Below, piece by piece: positions 15,526-24,263 of a stretch of 50,892 bases of DNA (positions are counted from its first letter, which is position 1; the number at the start of each line of letters is the position of its first letter). The notes below the pieces were generated by a model that did not search any database, was not told the origin of the DNA, and saw only the letters and a list, made by a program, of their open reading frames with translations. The stretch lies in contig CAMAUX010000038.1 in the NCBI GenBank assembly GCA_945861435.1, positions 1-50,892 on the forward strand, written 5' to 3'. Source of the stretch: Chthoniobacter flavus. Lineage in GTDB: Bacteria; Verrucomicrobiota; Verrucomicrobiia; Chthoniobacterales; Chthoniobacteraceae. The position numbers and the translations under genes were made by a program.

Positions 15526-16563
15526 ATGGCCGAAGAACCTGCCGACATCGACCCCGCGATCGCCGAGAACGACCTCGCAGCAGAGGAACTCGCCGCCGCG
15601 GCCCTCGCGATGCAGCGTGTCCGGATCTACCGCCACAACGGAGGCCGCTTCCCCCAGGAGAAGCAGGTCCGAGTCGAGCCCTTCGACTTCCGCACCCCGC
15701 GTTTCCTTGCGGAGCCGGACATTTCGCGGCTGCGCACATCGCACCAGCAGTTCGTCGCGAGCCTATCGGGCCGCATCGCCTCCTTCCTGCGCGCGGAGTT
15801 CAACCTCCGTTTTGCAGGCCTCACGACCAGCTCGTTCGCGGACTTCACGCGCTCGATCAGCTCGCCCACGCACCTGACCCTCTTCAAGGCCGAGCCGCTT
15901 CCGGGCGTCGCGGTGTTGGAGATTCAGCCGCGCCTCGCGATCGCGATGATCAACCGCAGGCTGGGCGGTCCCGGCACCGTGGCCGAGGTGGACCGTCATC
16001 TCACCGAGATCGAGATCGCCATCTTGGAAGACATTCTGGCGATGGTCATCGAGGAGTGGTGCCAGCAGTGGCGCGAATACTGCAACGTGGAGGGCAGCCA
16101 GATCGGCCATGAAACCAGCGCCCGTTTTCTGCAGGGCATGACGAACGACAGCGTGATGCTCGTCATGGTTCTGGAAGCCACCTTTGGCGGACGCACCGAG
16201 GGCATGCAGCTCGCCATGCCCGCCCACATGCTGGAGCCTCTGATGAAGGTGGTGAAGGAGGTCCGCAGCCGCGAGATCCCCAAGGAAAACCCCACCAAAC
16301 CCAAGCAGTGGCGCGCCGCTTACGACCACATCGGCGTCCCGGTCGTCGCGGACTGGACCGTGCCCGGCATCACCGTCGGCGACCTCCTGCGCCTGCGGGT
16401 CGGCGATGTCCTCGAACTTCCTCGCACCACCATCGAAAACACGCGCGTTTGCGTCAGCAACGTGCCCCGCTTCTTCGGAAAGGCCGGCTGCGAGAACAGC
16501 AAGGTGGCCGTCCAAATCCAGCGAGAAGCCCCGAAAAACACAGCGGAGAAAACCAAGGCATGA
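15526..16563 (+). CDS. fliM: Flagellar motor switch protein FliM
   Basis: Encodes 345 residues. The middle CheC-like domain spans about residues 45-245 and a SpoA (FliN-like) domain follows from about 265 (V-P-V-V-A-D-W-T-V-P-G-I-T-V-G-D-L-L-R-L-R-V-G-D). It forms the C-ring wall and normally binds CheY-P. The usual N-terminal CheY-binding peptide L-S-Q-x-E-I-D-A-L is not recognisable; the first 30 residues are Ala/Glu-rich. The stop overlaps the fliN start by 4 nt. Confidence 0.9.
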   Translation: MAEEPADIDPAIAENDLAAEELAAAALAMQRVRIYRHNGGRFPQEKQVRVEPFDFRTPRFLAEPDISRLRTSHQQFVASLSGRIASFLRAEFNLRFAGLTTSSFADFTRSISSPTHLTLFKAEPLPGVAVLEIQPRLAIAMINRRLGGPGTVAEVDRHLTEIEIAILEDILAMVIEEWCQQWREYCNVEGSQIGHETSARFLQGMTNDSVMLVMVLEATFGGRTEGMQLAMPAHMLEPLMKVVKEVRSREIPKENPTKPKQWRAAYDHIGVPVVADWTVPGITVGDLLRLRVGDVLELPRTTIENTRVCVSNVPRFFGKAGCENSKVAVQIQREAPKNTAEKTKA

Positions 16564-16820
16564 GCACCACCGACGATCCCAAGAACCTCGACCTGATCCT
16601 CGACGTCAAAGTCGACCTCACCGTGCGCATCGGCAGCTGCCAGCTTCCCATGCGCGACGTGGTGGCGATGGGCGAGGGCGCCGTCCTCCAGCTCGACCAG
16701 TCGGCGGCCGACCCCGTCGGCCTCTACGTCAACGACAAGCTCATCGCCCGCGGCGAGGTCGTGGTGGTCGAGGAAAATTTCGGCATCAAGATCACCCAGA
16801 TCATCGGAGACGCTGCATGA
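16560..16820 (+). CDS. fliN: Flagellar motor switch protein FliN
   Basis: Encodes 86 residues, essentially a single SpoA domain: L-I-L-D-V-K-V-D-L-T-V-R-I-G, then V-V-A-M-G-E-G-A-V-L-Q-L-D-Q, V-G-L-Y-V-N-D-K-L-I-A-R-G-E-V-V-V-V and N-F-G-I-K-I-T-Q-I-I. FliN tetramers make the base of the C ring and dock FliH-FliI. No CheC or long N-terminal extension is present, unlike FliY. It overlaps fliM and fliO by 4 nt each. Confidence 0.95.
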   Translation: MSTTDDPKNLDLILDVKVDLTVRIGSCQLPMRDVVAMGEGAVLQLDQSAADPVGLYVNDKLIARGEVVVVEENFGIKITQIIGDAA

Positions 16821-17311
16821 GTAAGCCGGCCCGTCTCGGGCGCGGGTGCATTCCCGGGCCGGTGCCATGGCGTTGGATCCGGACGGGCGTCCTCGCGTCC
16901 CTCGTCCACGGCTGCGCGCTGGCCGCTCTTCTTGCCCAGACCGCCTCACCCGCCGCACCGACGGCCGGCAGCGGTGTGCAGAACACGGCGCCTCTGCTGC
17001 CCTCGGGCGGTGCCGGTGGTGGCACGCTCATCCTCTACTTTGTCCTCCTCGTCGTGCTGGCGGGCGGCGGCCTGTATTTGATGAAGAACGGCCTGCCCCT
17101 CCGCACGGCCCTCACCGGATCCCAGCGCAAACTCGAGATCGCCGAGATGCGCGCCCTCGGCAACCGGCAGTTCCTCCTCGTCGTCGAGTACGAGAACCAA
17201 CGGATGCTGCTCGGGGTGACTCCGGGCCAAATTGATTATCTCTGCCCCTTGGAAGCCCGCGAAACCTCCTCCAAGTTCAGCGTCCAAGAGCCCGGCTCTC
17301 CTTCCGCATGA
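16817..17311 (+). CDS. fliO: Flagellar export gate assembly protein FliO
   Basis: Encodes 164 residues from the ATG at 16817 that overlaps the fliN stop. There is a hydrophobic N-terminal segment (about residues 22-42), a second membrane helix (about 70-90: L-I-L-Y-F-V-L-L-V-V-L-A), and a small cytoplasmic domain with L-E-I-A-E-M-R-A-L-G-N-R-Q-F-L-L-V-V-E-Y, typical of FliO. FliO helps assemble the FliP ring. Conservation is low, but order fliN-fliO-fliP supports the call. Confidence 0.88.
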   Translation: MSKPARLGRGCIPGPVPWRWIRTGVLASLVHGCALAALLAQTASPAAPTAGSGVQNTAPLLPSGGAGGGTLILYFVLLVVLAGGGLYLMKNGLPLRTALTGSQRKLEIAEMRALGNRQFLLVVEYENQRMLLGVTPGQIDYLCPLEARETSSKFSVQEPGSPSA

Positions 17312-18129
17312 CCTCCGTCCCTCTTCTCCGCTCGCTTGCGCTGCTGCTGGGCGTTTTCTTCGCACTGGTGGCTGCACCGCTGCGCGCACAGGCCCCTGCG
17401 CCCGCCACCCCCGCGCCCACGATTTCCCCCAATGCGCTCGCTGCCGCGGCAGGATCCTCCCCCTTGGTGAATCTGCAGATGGGGGGCGGCACGGAGCGGC
17501 AGAACGTCAGTTCGGCCATCCAGATCGTCTTCGTGATGACGCTGCTCACGCTGGCGCCCTCGATCATCATGCTCATGACGAGCTTCACGCGCATCGTCAT
17601 CGTCCTCGGCTTCATCCGCTCCGCCATCGGCACACAGGGCGCGCCTACCAGCCAGATCATCATCGGCATTTCGCTCTTCCTCACCTTCTTCATCATGGAA
17701 CCGGTCTGGACGGAGATCGACCGGGATGCCCTCCAGCCCTATCTCGCCGAGCAGATCGGCCACAAGGAGGCGCTGGAGAAGGGCGCCGAGCCCATCAAGA
17801 CATTCATGCTGCGGCAGACCCGCGGCAGTGAGGTCGACTTCTTCCTCGGCCTCGCCGGCCTCGGCCCCACGGCGATCAAGGACGTGCCGCTGCGCGTGGT
17901 TCTCCCGGCCTTCGTGGTCAGCGAGCTCCGCACGGCCTTCCAGATGGGCTTCCTCATCTTCATCCCGTTCCTCGTCATCGATTTCCTCGTCTCCTCCACC
18001 CTCATGTCCATGGGCATGATGATGATGCCCCCGGTCGTCGTCTCGCTCCCGTTCAAGATCCTCCTCTTTGTCCTCGTGGACGGGTGGCACCTCGTGGTGC
18101 GTTCCCTCGTCCAGAGCTTTGGCGCATGA
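17308..18129 (+). CDS. fliP: Flagellar export gate protein FliP
   Basis: Encodes 273 residues: a signal peptide (residues 1 to about 27), four membrane segments, and FliP signatures M-T-S-F-T-R-I-V-I-V-L-G-F-I-R and V-L-P-A-F-V-V-S-E-L-R-T-A-F-Q-M-G-F. FliP pentamers with FliQ and FliR form the export channel. It overlaps fliO and fliQ by 4 nt each. Confidence 0.97.
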   Translation: MTSVPLLRSLALLLGVFFALVAAPLRAQAPAPATPAPTISPNALAAAAGSSPLVNLQMGGGTERQNVSSAIQIVFVMTLLTLAPSIIMLMTSFTRIVIVLGFIRSAIGTQGAPTSQIIIGISLFLTFFIMEPVWTEIDRDALQPYLAEQIGHKEALEKGAEPIKTFMLRQTRGSEVDFFLGLAGLGPTAIKDVPLRVVLPAFVVSELRTAFQMGFLIFIPFLVIDFLVSSTLMSMGMMMMPPVVVSLPFKILLFVLVDGWHLVVRSLVQSFGA

Positions 18130-18395
18130 ACCCCGAATCCGCTGTTGAAATTCTGCGCGCCCTCATCACCACCTCGCTGCTGGTGGTGAGCCCCGTGGTC
18201 GGCGTCGCCATCCTTGTCGGCATCATCATCAGCGTCCTCCAAGCCGTCACCTCCATCCAGGAGCAGACCCTCACCTTCGTCCCCAAACTCACCGCAGTCG
18301 GCGTGCTCCTCATCGTGGCGTCGCCGTGGATGCTCCGCCAGATCCTCCAGTTCGCTACGATGTGCCTGAGCCGCCTGCCGGAGATGGCCAAGTGA
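18126..18395 (+). CDS. fliQ: Flagellar export gate protein FliQ
   Basis: Encodes 89 residues with two membrane hairpin helices. The connecting segment carries L-Q-A-V-T-S-I-Q-E-Q-T-L-T-F-V-P-K, the FliQ signature. It starts at the ATG overlapping the fliP stop. FliQ wraps the FliP/FliR channel. Its stop overlaps the fliR GTG. Confidence 0.97.
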   Translation: MNPESAVEILRALITTSLLVVSPVVGVAILVGIIISVLQAVTSIQEQTLTFVPKLTAVGVLLIVASPWMLRQILQFATMCLSRLPEMAK

Positions 18396-19150
18396 TCACG
18401 ATCGACAGCGCCGAGCTTTACCGGATCATGCTCATCCTCATCCGGGCCGCCGGGTTGATGGCGCTGATCCCCATCTTCTCGGGAGCCACACTCCCCGTGA
18501 TGATGCGCGTGGCCCTCTCGGGCTTCCTCGCCCTCTTCGTCTGGCAGGTCGCCGGCGACCTCGGCCCGGTCCCTCCCACCGTGGTGGGCCTCGTGCGCGC
18601 CGGCGTCCATGAGATGCTCGTGGGCCTGCTCATGGGCCTCGCCTCGCGCCTCCTCTTCTACGGCCTCGAGATGGCCGGCCAGGTCATCTCCAGCGAAATC
18701 GGTCTCTCCCTCGCCAACACCGTCGACCCCGTCACCCACCAGCAAACCACCCCCTTCAACACCCTCCTGTTTTATTTCGGGGCGAATATGTTTCTCCTCA
18801 CCGGAGCCGACCATGCCTGCATCGTCGCCTTCGCGCGCAGCTTCGAGGTGTTCCCGCCCACGGCCGCGTTCGATGCTGCGATCGCCGACCGCGTGGTGTC
18901 TCAGACCGGACGCATCTTCAACACCATGCTCCAGGTCTCCGCACCCATTGTCGCGGTGAACTTTCTGGTGAATCTCGCCCTCGCCGCCCTCGGCCGGTCC
19001 GCCCCCAGCCTCGAGGTCTTCTCCTCCTCCTTCGCCATCCGCATCTTTGCGGGGCTCATCGTCTTCGGGCTCAGCCTCACCCTCACCGCCCAGCATGTGC
19101 TGAGCGAACTCCAATCCATGCCGGAGACCATGCTCCGGTTCCTGCGCTGA
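18392..19150 (+). CDS. fliR: Flagellar export gate protein FliR
   Basis: Encodes 252 residues from a GTG at 18392 overlapping the fliQ stop; upstream in-frame codons lie inside fliQ. About six membrane segments are visible, with the FliR pattern R-A-A-G-L-M-A-L-I-P-I-F and L-L-M-G-L-A-S-R-L-L-F-Y-G-L-E-M-A-G-Q-V-I-S. FliR contributes the single odd subunit of the FliP5R1 core. flhB starts one base after the stop. Confidence 0.95.
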   Translation: MITIDSAELYRIMLILIRAAGLMALIPIFSGATLPVMMRVALSGFLALFVWQVAGDLGPVPPTVVGLVRAGVHEMLVGLLMGLASRLLFYGLEMAGQVISSEIGLSLANTVDPVTHQQTTPFNTLLFYFGANMFLLTGADHACIVAFARSFEVFPPTAAFDAAIADRVVSQTGRIFNTMLQVSAPIVAVNFLVNLALAALGRSAPSLEVFSSSFAIRIFAGLIVFGLSLTLTAQHVLSELQSMPETMLRFLR

Positions 19151-19151
19151 C

Positions 19152-20246
19152 ATGGCTGAACAACAGGACAACGCAACGGAGAAACCCACGGCCAAGCGCC
19201 TCGAAAAGGCCCGGGAACGCGGCCAGTTCGCCCGCGCCCCGGAAATCGGCGTGGTCGCCGTCCTCTTCGCCGCCTACTTCGGGCTCAAGTACATCACACC
19301 CCACAACGCCCTCCAGGTCGCCTCCATCGGCACCGGCGTCTTCGGCCATCTCGAAAAATACCAGCTCCAGCCCCAGATGATCGTCGAGCTGGCGCGGGAG
19401 AGCGTCTTCACCATCTTCTCCATGGCCATGCCCATGATGGTCCTGTGCATGCTCGCCGGCGTCCTCGCAGGCGCGGGCCAGAGCGGCTTCGCAGTCACCG
19501 GCGAGGTGATCGGATTCGACTTCGAAAAAATCAACCCCGCAGCCGGATTCGAACGGGTCTTTTCCAAGGCCGGCCTCGTCCGCATGCTCATCGACTTCGT
19601 CAAGTTCCTCGTCGTCGGCACCCTTCTCTACGGCGTCGTCCGCGACATGTTCGACGACCCCATCTTCCACTCGCCCGTACCCCTCACCCGGCTCGCTTCC
19701 TTCATCCTCGAGAACGCCGTGCGGATCCTCGGCCGGCTCGGCCTCGCCATGGCGCTCCTCGCCGCAGCGAACTACATCTACCAGATGCGCAAAACGGAGA
19801 AGGACCTCATGATGGCCAAGCATGAGATCAAGGAGGAGTCGCGCGAAAGCATGGGCGACCCCCAGATCAAGGCCGCCCAGCGCGCCATGGCCCGCCGCCT
19901 CGCCCAAAAGCAGATGCTGGATTCCGTCCCGACGGCGGATGTCATCGTCACCAACCCCACCCACTACGCCGTCGCCCTCAAATACGAGCGGGGCAAGGAC
20001 CAGGCGCCGATGGTCATCGCCAAGGGGGAGAATCTCATGGCCCACCGGATCAAAGAAATCGGACGCGCTCACGATGTTCCCACCGTCGAAAACAAGCCAG
20101 TCGCGCGCGCCCTGTTCCGGTTTGGGAAGGTGGGCGAACAGATTCCGCCGCAGCTCTACCAAGCGATTGCGGAGATCCTCGGCTACGTGTACCGCACGCA
20201 TCGGTACTACTTCCATCAGCTCAAAATGCGCCGCATGAGTGCCTAG
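19152..20246 (+). CDS. flhB: Flagellar export switch protein FlhB
   Basis: Encodes 364 residues. The N-terminus T-E-K-P-T-A-K-R-L-E-K-A-R-E-R-G-Q is the FlhB signature, followed by four membrane segments and a cytoplasmic domain with the autocleavage motif N268-P-T-H. Cleavage between N and P allows the switch from hook to filament substrates after contact with FliK. Full length for the family. Confidence 0.97.
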   Translation: MAEQQDNATEKPTAKRLEKARERGQFARAPEIGVVAVLFAAYFGLKYITPHNALQVASIGTGVFGHLEKYQLQPQMIVELARESVFTIFSMAMPMMVLCMLAGVLAGAGQSGFAVTGEVIGFDFEKINPAAGFERVFSKAGLVRMLIDFVKFLVVGTLLYGVVRDMFDDPIFHSPVPLTRLASFILENAVRILGRLGLAMALLAAANYIYQMRKTEKDLMMAKHEIKEESRESMGDPQIKAAQRAMARRLAQKQMLDSVPTADVIVTNPTHYAVALKYERGKDQAPMVIAKGENLMAHRIKEIGRAHDVPTVENKPVARALFRFGKVGEQIPPQLYQAIAEILGYVYRTHRYYFHQLKMRRMSA

Positions 20247-20258
20247 CGCCAGCGCCCC

Positions 20259-22436
20259 ATGAACCTTCCTTTTACCAAAATCCGCATCGACCCCCAGCAG
20301 CTCGCGAAGCAGAGCGACCTGCTCTTTACCGGCGGCCTCATCGGCACCGTCGTCCTCCTGATCCTGCCAGTGCCCACATGGATGCTCGACGTGCTGCTGG
20401 CGCTCTCCATCGCCGCCTCGCTCCTCGTGCTCCTGATGATCATCTACATCAAGGAACCCGCCGAGTTCTCGAGCTTCCCCACGATACTCCTGTCCGTCAC
20501 CCTCCTGCGGCTGGCGCTCAACGTGGCCTCCACGCGCCTCATCCTCCTCGACGGCTTTGCCGGCCATATCATCGAGGCCTTCGGCAAGTTCGTCGTTGGC
20601 AACAACTACCTCGTCGGGGGAGTCGTGTTCCTCATCCTCGTCGTCATCAACTTCGTCGTCATCACCAAGGGCGCCGGACGTATCGCCGAGGTCGCCGCAC
20701 GCTTCACCCTCGATGCCATGCCCGGCAAACAGATGGCCATCGATGCCGAGATGAACGCCGGCCTCATCGACGAACTCACCGCCACCAAACGCCGCCGCAA
20801 AATCCAGAAAGAAGCCGACTTCTACGGCGCCATGGACGGCGCCAGCAAGTTCGTGCGCGGCGACGCCATGGCCGGCCTCCTCATCACCGGCATCAACATC
20901 ATCGGCGGCTTCGGCATCGGCATGCTCCAGAAGGGCATGCCCCTCATGGAGGCCCTCCAGAAGTACACCCTCCTCTCCATCGGCGACGGCCTCGTCGCCC
21001 AAGTCCCCGCCCTCATCGTCTCCGTCGCCGCCGGCCTCCTCGTCACCCGCACGGCCGACGACTCAAACCTCGGCGAACAGATCTCCGCTCAGATCTCCGC
21101 CTACCCGCGCGCCATCGCCATCGCCTCCGCCCTCCTCTTCGTCTTCGCCATCATCCCCGGCCTCCCCGCCCTCCCCTTCCTTTTCCTCTCCCTGATCGCC
21201 GCCGGCGCCTACTTCCTCCTCAGCAAACGCGCAGAAGAAGCGGCCGCAAGCCCCGGCGCCCTCGCCGCACTCACCGCGGGCTCGACCAAGGGGGTATTGC
21301 CGGGATCCGGGGGAAAACCGGGCGCGGCAGGCGCGGGATCCGACGATTTCCAAAAGCTCATCGAAGGGGAGAACTTCGCGGTCGAACTCGGCTACGGCCT
21401 CACCCAGCTCGCCGACAAGTCCCAGGGCGGCGATCTGCTGGACCGGATCACCGGGGTCCGCAAGAACCTTGCGCGCGACCTTGGCATCATCGTCCCCCCC
21501 ATTGCCGTGCGCGACAGCCTCGACATGGAAGCCAACGAATACCGATTCCTGCTACGCGGCAAGGTGATGGGCAGGGCGGCGGTCGTCGCCAACCGTTGGC
21601 TGGCCATGAACGTCACCAACAGCCGCGTCAACCTCAACGGCATCCCCACCACCGAACCCGTGTTCGGGATTCCCGCCGTCTGGATCGGCGAGGAGGAACG
21701 CAAGTCCGCTGAAATCAACGGCTACACGGTGGTCGATGTCGTTTCGGTGATGATCACCCACCTCGCCGAAGTCCTCAAACAGACCGCCCACCTCCTCCTC
21801 AGCCGCCAGGAGGTCCAGAGCCTCATCAATCGGATCAAGGACGCCAATGCCGCTCTCGTCTCCGAACTGCTGCCCGATCTGGTCAGCCTCGGCGTCATCC
21901 AGCGCGTCCTGCAGAACCTCCTGCGCGAAGGCGTCTCGGTGAAGAACCTCACCGTCATCCTCGAGGCCATCGCCGACTTCGCCTCCGTCACCAAGAATCC
22001 CGACGAACTCTCCGAACAGGTGCGGCGCCGACTGGGCACCTACTTTGTGGACTCCTACGAGTGCGAGCCGGGCAAAATCAAGGGGGTCACTCTGGACCCG
22101 CGCCTTGAGCAGATGCTGATCGGCCGCATCCACCGTTCGCATCTGGAAGTGATGCTGGCCATCGACCCGCAGACCGCTCAGTTCCTGCTCCAAGAGCTCA
22201 CCATCCGCAGCAACGCGATGACCGAGCAGAGCCTCACTCCCATCGTGGTGGTGAGCGGCGAACTGCGCCTCGCCTTCAAGCGCTTCTTCGAATCCTCCTT
22301 CCCGAAACTGGTGGTGCTTTCCTACCAAGAACTGCCATCCCAGACCGAGATCCAGAGCATCGGCATCATCATGGCGCCCCCGGGAATGCGGACCGTTCCC
22401 GTTCAGGTTCCCGACGCGGCAGCAGCCGGCCGTTAA
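20259..22436 (+). CDS. flhA: Flagellar export gate platform protein FlhA
   Basis: Encodes 725 residues: about eight N-terminal membrane helices with the FHIPEP-family segment L-L-R-L-A-L-N-V-A-S-T-R-L-I-L and the conserved cytoplasmic loop D-A-M-P-G-K-Q-M-A-I-D-A-E-M-N-A-G-L-I, then a large C-terminal domain from about residue 360 that forms the nonameric ring binding chaperone-substrate complexes. It is the last gene of the operon. No classic terminator with a T tail follows; a 26-bp imperfect hairpin in the repeat at 22523-22593 begins about 87 nt after the stop. Confidence 0.97.
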   Translation: MNLPFTKIRIDPQQLAKQSDLLFTGGLIGTVVLLILPVPTWMLDVLLALSIAASLLVLLMIIYIKEPAEFSSFPTILLSVTLLRLALNVASTRLILLDGFAGHIIEAFGKFVVGNNYLVGGVVFLILVVINFVVITKGAGRIAEVAARFTLDAMPGKQMAIDAEMNAGLIDELTATKRRRKIQKEADFYGAMDGASKFVRGDAMAGLLITGINIIGGFGIGMLQKGMPLMEALQKYTLLSIGDGLVAQVPALIVSVAAGLLVTRTADDSNLGEQISAQISAYPRAIAIASALLFVFAIIPGLPALPFLFLSLIAAGAYFLLSKRAEEAAASPGALAALTAGSTKGVLPGSGGKPGAAGAGSDDFQKLIEGENFAVELGYGLTQLADKSQGGDLLDRITGVRKNLARDLGIIVPPIAVRDSLDMEANEYRFLLRGKVMGRAAVVANRWLAMNVTNSRVNLNGIPTTEPVFGIPAVWIGEEERKSAEINGYTVVDVVSVMITHLAEVLKQTAHLLLSRQEVQSLINRIKDANAALVSELLPDLVSLGVIQRVLQNLLREGVSVKNLTVILEAIADFASVTKNPDELSEQVRRRLGTYFVDSYECEPGKIKGVTLDPRLEQMLIGRIHRSHLEVMLAIDPQTAQFLLQELTIRSNAMTEQSLTPIVVVSGELRLAFKRFFESSFPKLVVLSYQELPSQTEIQSIGIIMAPPGMRTVPVQVPDAAAAGR

Positions 22437-22480
22437 GCGGCCCAGAACGGAGCGGGCCGGTCCCGCGAGTCGAGAGCGAG

Positions 22481-23160
22481 AGGAAATTTTGCCTGTCCCT
22501 ATTGGCCCCGCTTGCAGGCTTTCCTTTGTGCCATGGTGCCTTGGTGTGAGCTTCGGGAGCCGTTTTTCACACCAAGGCACCAAGGCACAAAGGAGTAAAA
22601 AGGCGGCGAATACCGTCGCTCGGCTGTCGCCTTTGAAGGTCCTTTGGAACGCGTGTTACAGAGGTGCAATTTCATGACGTCGCGGACGAAACATTGCCTG
22701 TCCCTATCGGCCCCGCTTGCAGGCTTTCCTTTGTGCCATGGTGCCCTGGTGTGAGCCTTCGGGAGCCGTTTCTCACACCAAGGCACCAAGGCACCAAGGA
22801 GCAAAAAGGCGGCGAATACTGGGCTCGGCTGTCGCCTTTGAAGGTCCCTTGGAACGCGTGTTACAGAGGTGCAATTTCATGACGCCGCGGACGAAACATG
22901 ACGAAATGAGCCTGTCCCTATCGGCCCCGCTTGCAGGCTCTCCTTTGTGCCATGGTGCCCTGGTGTGAGCCTTCGGGAGCCGTTTCTCACACCAAGGCAC
23001 CAAGGCACCAAGGAGTAAAAAGGCGGCGAATACTGGGCTTGGCCGTCGCCTTTGAAGGTCCCTTGGAACGCGTTGTTACAGAGGTGCAATTCCATGACGC
23101 CGCGGACGAAACATTGCCTGTCCCTATCGGCTCTATCCTATCGGCTTCCCCAATTTCACG
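22481..23160 (+). repeat. Tandem array of 205-214-bp hairpin repeats (family A)
   Basis: Three near-identical units start with GCCTGTCCCTATYGG at 22491, 22696 and 22910, and a truncated fourth starts at 23116. Each unit holds a 26-bp inverted repeat (in unit one, 22523-22548 pairs with 22568-22593, one mismatch) built from TTGTGCC-TGGTGCC-TTGGTGTG. A second block contains GGCGGCGAATAC, GCTGTCGCCTTTGAAGG and CAGAGGTGCAATT. There are no unique spacers, so it is not CRISPR. Open frames across it are repeat-derived and unconvincing as genes. Confidence 0.92.
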
Positions 23161-23199
23161 GCCCAAAATTGCGTGTCCCTATCGATCACCGGATCGGTT

Positions 23200-23400
23200 C
23201 CCCGCACCTTCAGCATGCCGGAGGCATGAAAGCCAATAGCCGGTCGGTGAACGCGATCCGCAAAGCGGATTGCGGGAACCACCGGACCACGTTTCCCCAC
23301 GCGACGCGCCCCGGCATGGGGCGCGAGAAGGGAGATGATGAGAGGAGTTTTGCCTGCCCCTATCGCCTCTACCGCCGTCTTGCAGGCGTCGCCCAAAAAA
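23200..23400 (+). repeat. Dispersed multi-hairpin repeat (family B), single copy
   Basis: It contains ATGCCGGAGGCAT (23216-23228), CCAATAGCCGGTCGGTGAAC, a hairpin around GATCCGCAAAGCGGATT, CCACGCGACGCGCCCCGGC, and TTTTGCCTGCCCCTATCG near the end. The same blocks in the same order recur at 38.96-39.11 kb, and inverted at 43.37-44.18 kb. No coding signal is seen. Together with the family A array it fills the gap between the converging flhA and kinase genes. Confidence 0.88.
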
Positions 23401-23446
23401 TAGGAACAAGCCTCTGATCCCAGTGCCATCCGGCCCGGAGCCGCGT

Positions 23447-24097
23447 TCAGCCAAGGGCCGCGAGCGGATTCTTCCGGGAAGCCATCTGCAGCACCGTCTG
23501 TGCGGCACGCGCCGCCACCGCGCCGACGGGCATCAAGCCGTCCAGCCGCAGGTCGGCTTTCGCAGGGACCCGCGCCGCCTGCACGATGAGCACGTCGCGC
23601 ACCGTCGACAGATAATGGTCGAGGTAGGCGTCGAGCCAGCGCACGTAACAATCCGAATCCGCATCGGCGATCGCATGGCGGGTCAACTGCCGCAGCTTGC
23701 GGGCGAGCGCCACGTCGTGCGGCAGGTCGATCCACAGCAGCGCGTCGATGAGCGAAGCGGTCGAAGCGTCCTCGCGCCCCAACGGCATCTCCAGAACCAA
23801 AAAAGACCGGGGCTGCACGGGCACACGCGCATGCGGAGGGAGCACCGGCTCGCCGCGCTTGAGCCGCCCAAGGTCGTGCGTCAGCGCCGGCGCCGCCAGC
23901 GCGTTGAAATCCGCGCCGTGTTCCAGCCAGTGCCGCAGATTCTCCGGTGCGCGCGCGCTGGCATGCTCGTAATCGTCAAAGTGCAGCGTCGTGGCGTCGC
24001 CGAGCGTCTCCGCAAGCGCGGACACAATCGCAGACTTGCCGCTGCCAATCGGGCCGGCGACCGCTACGATAAAGGGAGTGCGGCTGGGAGAGTTCAT
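23447..24097 (-). CDS. Uridine-kinase-like P-loop kinase
   Basis: Encodes 216 residues. Walker A G15-P-I-G-S-G-K21-S is preceded by a strand V-A-V-A, followed by D-D-Y-E-H-A near residue 42, where uridine kinases hold a catalytic Asp. L-L-W-I-D-L-P-H-D-V-A-L-A-R-K-L fits the later strand and lid. This is the uridine kinase/phosphoribulokinase fold; the phosphate acceptor is unknown. It stands alone between a repeat and sufS, facing flhA. The start ATG at 24097 is the only good in-frame choice. Confidence 0.8.
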   Translation of the reverse strand: MNSPSRTPFIVAVAGPIGSGKSAIVSALAETLGDATTLHFDDYEHASARAPENLRHWLEHGADFNALAAPALTHDLGRLKRGEPVLPPHARVPVQPRSFLVLEMPLGREDASTASLIDALLWIDLPHDVALARKLRQLTRHAIADADSDCYVRWLDAYLDHYLSTVRDVLIVQAARVPAKADLRLDGLMPVGAVAARAAQTVLQMASRKNPLAALG

Positions 24098-24263
24098 GGT
24101 CTCCGCCCATCGGGCGGCTGGGCTGCCATGCAGTCGCCGGAACCGAGTGCGGTCCGGTGCTGCAAAGCAGCAAAATCATTAGATGGATCAACGCACGTTA
24201 AAAGTCGACCCCGCGTTGCGCCTAATTTGCCGCCGCCGTTCACGATCAAAGCATCCTCCTTTT

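Noticed and set aside
13173-15548. 791-residue minus-strand open frame
   Set aside because: Antisense shadow of flgE and fliL with no recognisable domain.
19083-21002. 639-residue minus-strand open frame rich in Glu, Asp and His
   Set aside because: Antisense shadow of flhB and flhA; the composition reflects complementary codon use.
22491-23115. CRISPR array
   Set aside because: Units are 205-214 bp and near-identical along their whole length with no short repeats alternating with unique spacers; no cas genes.
22489-23239. Short open frames in the repeat array
   Set aside because: They are copies of the repeat in several frames with no start signals or protein-like conservation.
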